A DNA stretch of 64,000 nt, from contig NZ_VWNC01000004.1 of the NCBI RefSeq assembly GCF_013387455.1, positions 124,001 through 188,000 on the forward strand, read 5' to 3'. This stretch comes from Mariprofundus sp. NF (GTDB lineage Bacteria; Pseudomonadota; Zetaproteobacteria; Mariprofundales; Mariprofundaceae). A program made the translations under genes and the position numbers. This document shows positions 37,520-46,588 of this stretch, piece by piece (the stretch's first letter is position 1; each line of letters opens with the position of its first letter). The notes beneath the pieces are model-generated. The model made no database searches, was not told the DNA's origin, and worked only from the letters and a program-made list of their open reading frames with translations.

Positions 37520-38155
37520 ATGAGTGATAAAATGACTTATGACGGCAAGGATATTTCAATTTCTTTTGATGGTAGCAAGTGTATTCATTCGCGAAATTGT
37601 GTGCTGGGTCTACCCAATGTGTTTCAAGCTAATGTTGAGGGCCCATGGATCAATCCAGATAACGCAACCTCAGAAGAGATTTTCGCGATTGCTCACGCCT
37701 GCCCATCTGGAGCTATTACGTTTGAGCGACATAATGGAGGGAGAGAGGAAACAGTACCTTTGGTCAACACACTGCATGTTCGCGAGAATGGCGCGTTGGC
37801 CATCCATGCTGACCTGACCATTGATGGAAAGAAGGATGGCTTTAGAGCCACGCTCTGTCGCTGCGGTGCATCAAAAAACAAACCTTATTGTGATGGTTCT
37901 CATCATGAGGTGCAATTCACTGCCTCAGGTGAAATGCCTGTTAAAGAATCCGAACCGCTTAAAGATCGGGATGGCGAGGTTGGTGTAACATCTCTCCCGG
38001 ATGGGCCATTACAGGTAGAAGGCAATCTTGAGGTTTGTTGTGGTACTGGCCGCACGATTGAACGAACGCAAAAGGCTTTCTTCTGTCGTTGTGGAGCATC
38101 AGGGAACAAGCCGTATTGCGATGGTAGTCATGTGAAAATTGGCTTTAAGGGCTAG
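37520..38155 (+). CDS. Ferredoxin-like plus double CDGSH iron-sulfur protein
   Basis: 211 residues with three iron-sulfur-type domains. Residues 15-70 match the divergent 4Fe-4S mono-cluster family (Cys21 and Cys27 in KCIHSRNC, Cys61 in HACPSGAI). Residues 113-128 and 189-204 are two CDGSH units of the form CRCGAS-x-NKPYCDGSH (Cys, Cys, Cys, His ligands for a [2Fe-2S] cluster). CDGSH clusters are redox-active and pH-sensitive and respond to oxidants or nitric oxide. The two CDGSH motifs are nearly identical, suggesting internal duplication. It may carry electrons for the cytochrome b561 or MBL partner (inference). Confidence 0.88.
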   Translation: MSDKMTYDGKDISISFDGSKCIHSRNCVLGLPNVFQANVEGPWINPDNATSEEIFAIAHACPSGAITFERHNGGREETVPLVNTLHVRENGALAIHADLTIDGKKDGFRATLCRCGASKNKPYCDGSHHEVQFTASGEMPVKESEPLKDRDGEVGVTSLPDGPLQVEGNLEVCCGTGRTIERTQKAFFCRCGASGNKPYCDGSHVKIGFKG

Positions 38156-38293
38156 TGGTATCAAGTTGAGGTCTGAATGACCGTTTTGGCCGAAAGCAGA
38201 GAGGCTCAGGAATTAGGAAATTCTCTGAAGTGAGGCTATAATGATATACTTAATGCTCTGAGAGGAGACAGACTTATTAAGTGGAGGGGCAAT

Positions 38294-38836
38294 ATGTCAG
38301 TTGATATAGCATGGTTGGGAAATCAAATATTGGGCAGGAATTTAAATGAAAAGGAGAGCACTCTTCTTGCAACAATAATCAGTGAAAAAACCTACGCCTC
38401 CGGAGAGACAATTATCTCTACAGGTCAGGAGGGTGGCGTGCTTCACATGATGCGCTCAGGCAGTGCAAACATAGAAGTTCTCAAGGATGGCGAGAAACCA
38501 CTTAAGGTGGCTGAGGTTGAGGCAGGGGAGCTGTTTGGGGAATTAACCTTTCTCAATAACAATCCAGCCACAGCTGATGTTGTAGCGACTCAGGATTGTG
38601 TGGTTTATAAGCTTCCCCGCGAACAGTTGGTCAGTGTAATCGATGAAGGGGAGGAGCAGCTTGCCTACCTGTTTTTCAGTTCCATTGTGGAGCGCCAAAC
38701 TAGTGTCATTCATGAGCAGCGAGTCACTCTGGCTCCAGAATTACGCAAACTGAACAATAAGGCAGTGCCGACGTTTGCCAAAGTTGGGATCGTGGCGGCT
38801 CTTATCGTCATAGTTTTGATTATCGCTTCTTCCTAA
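38294..38836 (+). CDS. cNMP-binding domain protein with C-terminal membrane anchor
   Basis: 180 residues. Residues 10-125 form a cyclic-nucleotide-binding fold (SGETIISTGQEGGVLHMMRSGSANIEV, then the phosphate-cassette-like AGELFGELTFLNNNPATADVVA). Canonical cassettes have an Arg in F-GE-x-A-L-x5-PRxA, but here the segment reads NNNPATA without that Arg, so tight cAMP binding is doubtful. A single C-terminal hydrophobic helix (about 161-178) anchors it. There is no DNA-binding domain. It lies upstream of the TetR-efflux-cyclase operon, which encodes a possible cyclase. Confidence 0.82.
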   Translation: MSVDIAWLGNQILGRNLNEKESTLLATIISEKTYASGETIISTGQEGGVLHMMRSGSANIEVLKDGEKPLKVAEVEAGELFGELTFLNNNPATADVVATQDCVVYKLPREQLVSVIDEGEEQLAYLFFSSIVERQTSVIHEQRVTLAPELRKLNNKAVPTFAKVGIVAALIVIVLIIASS

Positions 38837-38917
38837 GAATATGCGCCAAATTATCTCCATACATATAACACTCTGAAAGATAACGCTTGATGTTTAGAGC
38901 CGTGTTCGATTAATGTT

Positions 38918-38930
38918 CGAATATTATTCG
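38918..38930. promoter_or_regulatory. Palindrome upstream of tetR (candidate operator)
   Basis: CGAATA-T-TATTCG is a perfect 13-bp palindrome ending 19 nt before the TetR ATG. TetR regulators commonly bind such sites in their own promoters, so autoregulation of the efflux operon is plausible. Binding is inferred. Confidence 0.55.
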
Positions 38931-38949
38931 TTTTTATGGTGAGGTGAAT

Positions 38950-39696
38950 ATGCAACGGCGAGAGAAGCGTGAACTGCGCGAAAAAGAGATTATTGAGAAA
39001 ACGATCAGGCTGCTATCACAGCGTGGTTTTCTTGATCTGCGTATGGCCGATATTGCCAAAGAGACCAGTTATTCGATGGGTACGATCTACTCTCACTTTG
39101 AGAGTAAAGAGGATCTGCTGGTGGCCTGTGCCTATGCACTGATTGTCGAGCACAAGGTGCTGTTTAACGCCATCGGCAGTCAGCCGATCTCTGCCATTGA
39201 GAAGATTATCACCACCGCCCAGTGCAGCTGGCAGATCTCCATGCGCCACCCCGATCTTATCGAGATCGACAACCTCTCACTGATGCCTTCGGTCTGGCGC
39301 AGGGCGACAAAACAGCGGGCGAATGAGTTGAACCAGCTGCATGTCGAGCTGGCGCAGCTCTTTCTCGGTCTCGTGCTTGAGGCGATTGAGACGAGTCTGG
39401 ATGGTTATGATCAGCTGGATAAAGAGCAGACCGAGCAGCTGGCCAATTACCTTACCCACGGCATGTGGGGCTTATGCGTGGGGCTCTCCAGTACCGCCCA
39501 ATCCGGTTATGCCAGCACACTCTGCCCGGATAGCGGTGATGAGAGTGACAGATATTTCGCCACCAACTACAGCAATTTCCTTAAGGGTTATGGCTGGCAG
39601 GAGGAGAATCCGGAAGCGGTCTTTGCGCAGTGCAAGGGTATCGCACAGGCGTGCATGGATCAGACCACCTGGTTCTCAAGCAGCAGGGAGCAGTAG
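38950..39696 (+). CDS. TetR-family regulator
   Basis: About 248 residues from ATG 38950 (a GTG two codons upstream is possible). The N-terminal helix-turn-helix reads IIEKTIRLLSQRGFLDLRMADIAKETSYSMGTIYSHFESKEDLL. The ligand-binding domain is long and contains several Cys. It is the first gene of the efflux operon, and the outer-membrane-factor gene begins 2 nt after its stop. It probably represses the pump until a toxic ligand binds. Confidence 0.9.
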   Translation: MQRREKRELREKEIIEKTIRLLSQRGFLDLRMADIAKETSYSMGTIYSHFESKEDLLVACAYALIVEHKVLFNAIGSQPISAIEKIITTAQCSWQISMRHPDLIEIDNLSLMPSVWRRATKQRANELNQLHVELAQLFLGLVLEAIETSLDGYDQLDKEQTEQLANYLTHGMWGLCVGLSSTAQSGYASTLCPDSGDESDRYFATNYSNFLKGYGWQEENPEAVFAQCKGIAQACMDQTTWFSSSREQ

Positions 39697-39698
39697 TC

Positions 39699-41192
39699 GT
39701 GAAAATAATGCCGAAAGCCATAACAGCAGCCGTTCTATCATTGTTCATCAGCGGTTGTGCGGTAGGGCCTGATTTTTCATCGCCTGCATCACCATCGGCG
39801 ACTAAATATTCCAATGAGTATCCTGAAGAGAGATCCGATGGCGCATCATCTCAAACAAAGCTGAAAGAGGCTGCTTCAATTCCGGCACTCTGGTGGCAGC
39901 TGTTTGAATCAGAAGCGCTGGAGCAGCTGGTAGCGCTCGGTCTGCAGCAGAGCCCGACCCTTGCCGCAGCCAAAGCCAGACTGAAAGCAGCAGAGGAGAC
40001 ATTCAGTGCCGATCACTCCTCGATTCTGTTTCCGGCCGTAGATGCCAGCCTGAACAGCTCACGTCAGAAGATATCAGGTGCAGCTTTTGGCAATGCCGGC
40101 AACGGCAGCCTGTTTACGGTGCACAATGCATCGGTTAATCTCAGTTACAGTATCGACCTGTTTGGTGGCGGCCAACGCTATCTGGAGTATGGATTGGCGC
40201 AGGTGGAGTTCGAGTCTTTCCAGTTGCAGGCGGCACGCATCACACTGGCCTCCAATATTGTCACAACTGCAATCAGTGAGGCATCCCTACGTCAGCAGAT
40301 AATAGCCCTGCAGGAGATTATCAACGCAGAGGCAGAGCAGCTGAAAGTAGCCGAACTGCAGTTTGAGATAGGGGTGATGGCCAAGGCAGATCTGTTAAGT
40401 CAGCGCACTGCTCTGGCTCAGACACGTACGCAACTACCTGCCCTGCAGAAGGCGCTGGCGCAGACCCGACATCAACTGGCAACACTGACCGGGCGACTAC
40501 CCGGAGAGGCGACTCTTCCCCAATTCACGCTTGGCGCATTGACCATGCCAAAAGAGATTCCGCTGACACTGCCCTCCAAATTGACGCGTCAGCGTCCGGA
40601 TGTGCGCGCTGCAGAGGCGGCACTGCATCAGGCCAGCGCACAGGTGGGTGTAGCTACGGCCAACCTCTATCCCAATATCGGCCTCTCAGGCAGTTATGGC
40701 ACAGAAGCGGTGAAGTTTGGTGATCTGTTCAGTGCCGGCACCGCAATCTGGGGGTTGGGTGCGGGTGTTCTGCAGCCACTATTCAGAGGCGGAGAACTTC
40801 ATGCCAGGAAACGGGCTGCAGTGGCAAAATATGAGCAGGCTGCAGCCGAATACCGCGCCAGTGTGCTCAGCGCATTTCAGGATGTGGCCGATGCGCTGTT
40901 GGCCCTTGAGATGGATGGCAGACAGCTGGAGCTGCAGAAGCAGTCGGAGCAGATGGCATCAGAGTCACTGGATCTGGTGACACTGCAACATAAACACGGG
41001 GCGGTAAGTTCGCTCACCCTGCTTAATGCTCAGCAGCAGTATCAACAGTCACGCATCAGCCTGATTCAGGCACGCGCAACCCTTTATGCCGACACTGCCG
41101 CGCTGATGTATGCACTCGGAGGTGGCTGGTGGGACCCGCAGGGTGATCAGCCCACCCAAACAGACAGGAACAATTCGGAGAAACAGTTATGA
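39699..41192 (+). CDS. RND-type outer membrane lipoprotein factor (NodT/OprM family)
   Basis: About 497 residues. The N-terminal signal ends with the lipobox LFISGC, so the mature protein is a lipoprotein. Repeated TolC-like coiled-coil regions (ALGLQQSPTLAAAKARLKAAEETF, QRPDVRAAEAALHQASAQVGVATANLYPNIGLSGSYG) make the trans-periplasmic tunnel. GTG 39699 is favoured because it gives a Lys-rich n-region, and the ATG 9 nt later is the alternative. It partners with the adaptor and RND pump just downstream. Confidence 0.9.
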   Translation: MKIMPKAITAAVLSLFISGCAVGPDFSSPASPSATKYSNEYPEERSDGASSQTKLKEAASIPALWWQLFESEALEQLVALGLQQSPTLAAAKARLKAAEETFSADHSSILFPAVDASLNSSRQKISGAAFGNAGNGSLFTVHNASVNLSYSIDLFGGGQRYLEYGLAQVEFESFQLQAARITLASNIVTTAISEASLRQQIIALQEIINAEAEQLKVAELQFEIGVMAKADLLSQRTALAQTRTQLPALQKALAQTRHQLATLTGRLPGEATLPQFTLGALTMPKEIPLTLPSKLTRQRPDVRAAEAALHQASAQVGVATANLYPNIGLSGSYGTEAVKFGDLFSAGTAIWGLGAGVLQPLFRGGELHARKRAAVAKYEQAAAEYRASVLSAFQDVADALLALEMDGRQLELQKQSEQMASESLDLVTLQHKHGAVSSLTLLNAQQQYQQSRISLIQARATLYADTAALMYALGGGWWDPQGDQPTQTDRNNSEKQL

Positions 41193-42316
41193 AAAAACGC
41201 ATGATTTGGATGGTAGCTATCGTCGGTTTCGTATTTGCAGCGATTATCGGCTATCAGATGTTTGTGGCCAGTATGATGAAACAGTTTCTGGCCTCCAATG
41301 CCCAGCCACCAGCCACGGTGACCGCTACACAGGTGAAAGCTGAAGCGTGGCAGCCACAGTTGGCGTCGGTGGGAACACTGCGGGCTATTCAGGGGGTAGA
41401 GATCAGTGCCGAGATTGCTGGTCTGGTCAAAAAGGTGCATTTCAGATCGGGTGATGAGGTGAAAAAGGGTGATCTTCTGCTCGAGATGAACAGTGATGAA
41501 GAGGCTGCACAGCTGCTGGCGCTGAAGGCCAACCGCAAACTGGCTGAGATCAATCTCAAACGTGATGAGCAGCAGTTCAAGGTACATGCCATCAGCAATT
41601 CAAAACTGGATGCATCCAAAGCAGAGTTAAGTAGCAGGCGCGCAGCAGAGCAGCAGCAGCAGGCGATCATCGATAAAAAACGGATTCGTGCCCCCTTTGC
41701 CGGGCGACTCGGAATCACTCAGATCAATCCGGGCCAGTATCTGAACCCTGCAGAGCGCATTGTTACGTTGCAGAACGGGCGGGCACTGTATATCGATTTC
41801 AGTATGCCACAAAAATATGTAACGCAGTTGCAGAAGGGGCAGACCATAAGTGTTGATACAGGCAACGGTGCGCAGGCGATCAGCGGAACGATTAGCACCA
41901 TCAACAGTGTTGTTGATAACAGTACGCGTAATGTGCAGGTCGAGGGGTTGATTGATAACAGTAGTGGCGCGCTGCTGCCCGGCATGTTTGTCAATGTGAC
42001 TATTGATATCGGAGCACCGCAAAATCTGCTGACCCTGCCGCAGACCGCAATCAGCTTTAACGCCTACGGCTCCACCCTGTTTGTGGCCAGAGAGGAGCAG
42101 GGCGCTGAAGAGGGTGAAACGCAACTGGTGGCACAGCAGCTGTTTGTTAAAACCGGTGACAAACGTGGTGATCAGGTGGCCATTATTGAGGGGTTGAAGG
42201 AAGGTGAGACTGTTGTCACCTCCGGTCAGTTGAAGCTGAAGAACGGTACGCCGCTGATTATCAATAATGAGGTGCTGCCAGCCAATGAGTCGGCGCCAAA
42301 ACCGCAGGAGAAGTAG
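41189..42316 (+). CDS. RND efflux periplasmic adaptor subunit
   Basis: 375 residues, HlyD/AcrA-type membrane fusion protein. An uncleaved N-terminal anchor (about 6-26) is followed by lipoyl halves (VEISAEIAGLVKKVHFRSGDEVKKGDLLLEMN and IRAPFAGRLGITQINPGQYL), a helical hairpin between them, and beta-barrel and membrane-proximal domains. It links the inner-membrane RND pump to the outer-membrane factor. ATGA overlap with the upstream gene. Confidence 0.93.
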   Translation: MKKRMIWMVAIVGFVFAAIIGYQMFVASMMKQFLASNAQPPATVTATQVKAEAWQPQLASVGTLRAIQGVEISAEIAGLVKKVHFRSGDEVKKGDLLLEMNSDEEAAQLLALKANRKLAEINLKRDEQQFKVHAISNSKLDASKAELSSRRAAEQQQQAIIDKKRIRAPFAGRLGITQINPGQYLNPAERIVTLQNGRALYIDFSMPQKYVTQLQKGQTISVDTGNGAQAISGTISTINSVVDNSTRNVQVEGLIDNSSGALLPGMFVNVTIDIGAPQNLLTLPQTAISFNAYGSTLFVAREEQGAEEGETQLVAQQLFVKTGDKRGDQVAIIEGLKEGETVVTSGQLKLKNGTPLIINNEVLPANESAPKPQEK

Positions 42317-42317
42317 G

Positions 42318-44309
42318 GTGCGCTACACCGATATCTTTATCCGCAAGCCTGTGCTGGCGACCACTATCAGTCTGCTGCTGCTGGTGCTGGGCATGCAGGC
42401 GATCATGAACATGTCGATCCGCCAGTATCCGGAGACGCAGAATGCTGTGGTGACCGTGAGTACGGTCTATTACGGTGCTGATGCAGAGACCATTTCAGGT
42501 TTTATTACCCAGCCGCTGGAGACCGCCATTGCCCAGGCTGAAGGGATCGATTATCTCTCATCAGTCAGTGTCAGTGGTGCCTCAACCATCAGTGCCACCC
42601 TGCGCCTGAACCATGACTCCAATCGGGCGCTGACTGATATCAATGCCAAGGTGAATGCGGTGCTTAATCAGCTGCCTGCTGAAGCGCAGCAGCCGGTACT
42701 CACCGTGCAGGTGGGTGAAACCATTGATTCGATGTACATGGGTTTCTTCAGTGATGTGTTGCCCAATAACAATGTCACCGACTATCTGTTGCGGGTGGTT
42801 AAACCACAGCTTGATGGTATTGAGGGTGTACAGCGTGCTGAGATTATCGGCGCACGCCAGTTTGCCCTGCGTGCATGGCTGGATCCGGCGCGTATGGCGG
42901 CCTACGGCATCTCAGCGACTGAGGTCTACGGGGCACTGGCAGCCAATAACTATCTGGCAGCCCTTGGCAGCAGTAAGGGGCAGATGGTCAGTGTCGATCT
43001 CAATGCTGCGACCAGCCTGCACTCGGTGGAGGAGTTCAAGCGACTGGCGATACGTGAGAAGGATGGTGCGATTGTACGGCTGGAGGATATCGCCAATGTC
43101 GTGCTGGGAGCCGAAGACTATAATCTGGCGACAGCCTTTGATGGCGACAAATCGGTATTTGTCGGTATCAAGGTGGCACCGGATGCCAATGTGCTGGAGG
43201 TGGTCCAGCGTGTACGTGATGCATTCCCGGCGATTCAGGGGCAGATGCCCAACGGCCTGAGCGGCAAGATTGTTTATGACGGCACCAAATTTATCCAAAG
43301 CTCGATTGATGAGGTGGTCAAAACCCTGTTTGAGGCACTGCTGATTGTGGCGCTGGTGGTGTTCATCTTTCTGGGCAACTGGCGGGCAGTGGTGGTGCCG
43401 CTGGTGGCCATTCCACTCTCTCTGATTGGTGCATTTTTCATGATGCAGATGCTGGGTTACACCATCAATCTGCTTACCCTGCTCTCACTGGTACTGGCTA
43501 TCGGACTGGTGGTGGATGATGCCATTATTATTGTCGAGAACGTGGATCGACACATGCATGATGAGGGTAAAAGTCCGTTTGAAGCGGCGATTATGGCGGC
43601 GCGCGAGCTTGGTGGACCGATTATCGCCATGACGGTTGTTTTGATTGCAGCCTATGTGCCGATCGGTTTTCAGGGTGGTCTGACCGGCGCACTGTTTACC
43701 GAGTTCGCCTTCACCCTTGCCGGTGCTGTGACCATCTCCGGTATCGTGGCACTGACACTCTCGCCAATGATGACCTCCAAACTGTTCAAACCCAAACAGC
43801 AAGAGTCCGGACTGGTTGAGTTTATTAATCGTCAGTTCTCTCGCCTGCATGGCAGTTATCAGCGTCGCCTGACCGGCACACTGGAGACCTGGCCGGTGAT
43901 GGTGGTGATGGGCGGGCTGCTGCTGGTCGGTGTCGTTTACCTCTTTGCCACCTCCAAGGCTGAATTGGCACCGGAAGAGGATCAGGGCATTGTCATGGCG
44001 CATCTGGTGGGTGCACCCAATGCCACCGCACAGCAGATGGCTGTTTATGCCGATCAGGCTTATAAACTGGCACGTGATCTGCCTGAATATGATCAGATGT
44101 TCCAGCTCACCGGCATTCCAACCACCAATCAGGGCATGGGCGGTGTACTGTTTAAACCGTGGGATGAGCGGAATCGTAGCGCAGCTGAACTACAGCAGGT
44201 TCTGGAGCACGATTGCCGGTGCGCGAGTGGCCGCCTTCCAGTTTCCCGCACTACCCGGTTCAGGTGGCCTGCCACTGCAGTTTGTGATCAAAACGACCGA
44301 ATCCTTTGA
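42318..44309 (+). pseudogene. RND multidrug efflux permease, N-terminal part (frameshifted)
   Basis: This open frame covers about the first two-thirds of a HAE1-type RND pump (AcrB/MdtB group). It starts at GTG 42318 (MRYTDIFIRKPVLATTIS). The N-terminal half includes the transmembrane charged-relay region GLVVDDAIIIVENVDRHM (Asp-Asp). The homologous sequence runs to about 44210 (LFKPWDERNRSAAELQQVLE), after which this frame becomes nonsense and ends at 44309. The rest of the pump is encoded one frame over (see 44164-45384). A net shift of +1 or -2 nt near 44205-44225 explains this. A sequencing or assembly error or a recent mutation are both possible. Confidence 0.85.
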
Positions 44310-45384
44310 GAACCTCAATGAGATTGTCGGTAAGGTGCTGGCCAAGGCGCAGGCCAGTGGCATGTTCTTCTTTATCGATTCCGATCTGAAGATCGATAAA
44401 CCACAGAGCACGCTGGTGGTGGATCGTGATATGGCCACCGATCTGGGGCTGACTCAGCAGGATATCGGTGCCGCACTCGGTGCTGCCCTTGGTGGTGGTT
44501 ATGTGAACTACTTCGCCATCGGTGGCCGCTCATACCGGGTGATGCCGCAGGTGGCACAGGAGTTCAGGCTCAATCCCGAGCAGGTGCTCGATTATCAGAT
44601 TCGCATTCCATCCGGTGAGATGATCGCTGCATCTACATTTGCCTCGATCACGCATGAGGTAGTGCCGGAGTCGATCAACCGTTTCCAGCAGCTCAATTCA
44701 GCCACCATCTCCGGTGTCTATGCGCCGGGTGTATCCCAGCAGCAGGTGCTCTCGTTTATGCAGCAGGCGCTTAATGAAGCTGCACCGGCCGGTTATAACC
44801 CCGATTATGCAGGCCCATCGCGCCAGTATATGCAGGAGTCCGGCGGTTTTGTCTTTACCATGCTGTTTGCCATCGTGATTGTCTTTCTGGCACTGGCGAT
44901 CCAGTTCAACAGTTTCCGTGATCCGCTGGTGATTCTGGTCTCTGTGCCGCTGGCACTGCTCGGCGCACTGCTGTTTATCAATGTCGGCCTTGCTTCAATC
45001 AATATCTATACGCAGGTGGGGCTGGTGACGTTGATGGGTTTGATCAGTAAACACGGCATTCTGATGGTGCAGTTTGCCAATGAGCTGCAGCTGCAGGGTC
45101 GATCAAAACTTGATGCGATTATTGAGGCTTCATCTGTACGTCTGCGTCCGATCCTGATGACCACTGCTGCGATGGTGCTGGGTGTGTTGCCACTGGTGCT
45201 GGCCAGTGGTGCCGGTGCAGCGGGTCGCTACTCGATGGGACTGGTGATCTTTACCGGCCTCTCCATCGGCACGCTGTTTACCCTGTTTGTGGTGCCTGCT
45301 GTCTACGTGCTGCTGGCTAAAGACCGAACGGCTGAGGTGGTGAGCAGTGAAGAGGAGTTAAATCTTGCGGAGAAGCTGGCATGA
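44164..45384 (+). pseudogene. RND multidrug efflux permease, C-terminal part (frameshifted)
   Basis: The C-terminal third of the same pump, in a different frame. True homology begins near 44214 (TIAGARVAAFQFPALPGSGGLPLQFVIKT) and includes the membrane helices with LVTLMGLISKHGILMVQFANELQ, RLRPILMTTAAMVLGVLPLVLASG and the usual end. ATG 44164 is only a possible in-frame start and does not have a ribosome binding site of note. The coding quality on both sides of the break is good, so the gene looked intact until very recently. It overlaps the cyclase gene by ATGA. Confidence 0.85.
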
Positions 45385-46292
45385 GCCATATCTATTCGGA
45401 GAGTGATCAAAAGCGTATTGAGGTGGCAGATCGGGATACGATTTTAGCCTCATCGCTAAAGGCAGGCATCAACCATACTCACGCTTGCGGTGGCAATGCC
45501 CGCTGCTCCACCTGCCGGGTGCATGTGGTTGAAGGGCTACAGCATTGCCAGCCGAGAAATGGTGCGGAAGAGAAGATGAAGCAGTCGCTCAACTTTCCTG
45601 ATGATATCCGTCTTGCCTGTCAGACCAGGATCACGGGTGATATCAAAATCCGTCGCTTGGTTGTCGATGATCTGGACAGACAGATCATCAGCGATCAATT
45701 GGCCAGCCATGATGAGAACTCACTGGGTCGGGAGAAGGATATTGCGGTGCTGTTTACCGATCTGGCCAACTACACCGCATTTGCCGAATCACTGCCTGCC
45801 TATGATGTGGTGCATGTGCTGAATCGTTATTACATGACGATGAATGACATCGTGACCAAATATGGTGGTGTGATCAGTGATGTGGCCGGCGATGGTATGT
45901 TGATCCTCTTTGGTGCCTGCAAGAAAGAGGATGGCTTGGTGCTTGATGCGATCCGCACGGTGCAGGCGATGCGCAAAGAGCTGAGCGTTTTTAACACCTA
46001 TCTTGAGAGTATGTATGGCCGCTCATTCGGATTAAGGGCGGGCATCCACTATGGATCGGCCATTATCGGCCATTTCAGTACCGGCCCGATGAGTAAGGTG
46101 GCAGCCATTGGTGATACCGTGAATCTGGCGGCCCGGATTGAACAGGCGAACAAACAGTTCGGTTCCCAACTGCTGATCTCGGAAGCGGCCTACCAACAGG
46201 TGGCTGGTGAGATAGAGCAGATCGGCTGCCATGAGGCGCAGCTGAAAGGCAAAACCGGTAGCTACGCGCTCTATGAGATTGAGCTGATCTAG
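45381..46292 (+). CDS. [2Fe-2S] ferredoxin-class III nucleotidyl cyclase fusion
   Basis: 303 residues in two domains. Residues 1-95 are a plant-type [2Fe-2S] ferredoxin: Cys36, Cys42 and Cys45 (ACGGNARCSTCRVHVVEG) plus Cys80 in RLACQTRI. Residues 118-300 are a class III adenylate/guanylate cyclase catalytic domain with both metal Asp residues (FTDLANYTAF, Asp127; SDVAGDGMLILFG, Asp171) and AAIGDTVNLAARIEQANK. The product is likely cAMP, or cGMP, controlled by the cluster's redox state. The start overlaps the RND stop (ATGA), so it is translated with the efflux genes. There is no membrane segment, so it is cytoplasmic. Confidence 0.88.
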   Translation: MSHIYSESDQKRIEVADRDTILASSLKAGINHTHACGGNARCSTCRVHVVEGLQHCQPRNGAEEKMKQSLNFPDDIRLACQTRITGDIKIRRLVVDDLDRQIISDQLASHDENSLGREKDIAVLFTDLANYTAFAESLPAYDVVHVLNRYYMTMNDIVTKYGGVISDVAGDGMLILFGACKKEDGLVLDAIRTVQAMRKELSVFNTYLESMYGRSFGLRAGIHYGSAIIGHFSTGPMSKVAAIGDTVNLAARIEQANKQFGSQLLISEAAYQQVAGEIEQIGCHEAQLKGKTGSYALYEIELI

Positions 46293-46300
46293 TTGATCTT

Positions 46301-46588
46301 TTAACTTTTGGTGTTGGCGGCTATCTCACGCGTAGCCTGCCAGCCCTGTTTAGCCTTCTCGCCACTCCACTGGGCAGCATCTTCAGCTGCTTCGCTGGTC
46401 ACGTGCCAAGCTGAGCGCGATTTCTCTACAGTCCAGTCGACCACATCAGAGGCAAAGGATTTGGTGCTCTGCCATGCCGAGTCTGCGGTCACTTTCGTCT
46501 TCGCCCACATATCCTCTTCGGCAGCCGCGATCTGCGGTGCATTCATCAATCCAAAAATCATCAGGGAAACAATCACTAATTTTTTCAT
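46301..46588 (-). CDS. Secreted helical-repeat protein, LEA-like
   Basis: About 95 residues from ATG 46588 (well spaced from GGAGGT). An N-terminal signal peptide (MKKLVIVSLMIFGLMNAPQIAAAEE) precedes about 70 residues of amphipathic helix with a recurring spacing of about 20 residues: W-x-K-T/S...W-x-x-T-K...W-T-V-E-K-S...W-x-x-T/S...W-S-G-E-K-A...W-x-A-T. It has regularly spaced Trp and Ala and many charged residues. I do not recognise a function. It looks like a late-embryogenesis-type or envelope stress protein. It converges on the cyclase gene. Confidence 0.75.
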   Translation of the reverse strand: MKKLVIVSLMIFGLMNAPQIAAAEEDMWAKTKVTADSAWQSTKSFASDVVDWTVEKSRSAWHVTSEAAEDAAQWSGEKAKQGWQATREIAANTKS

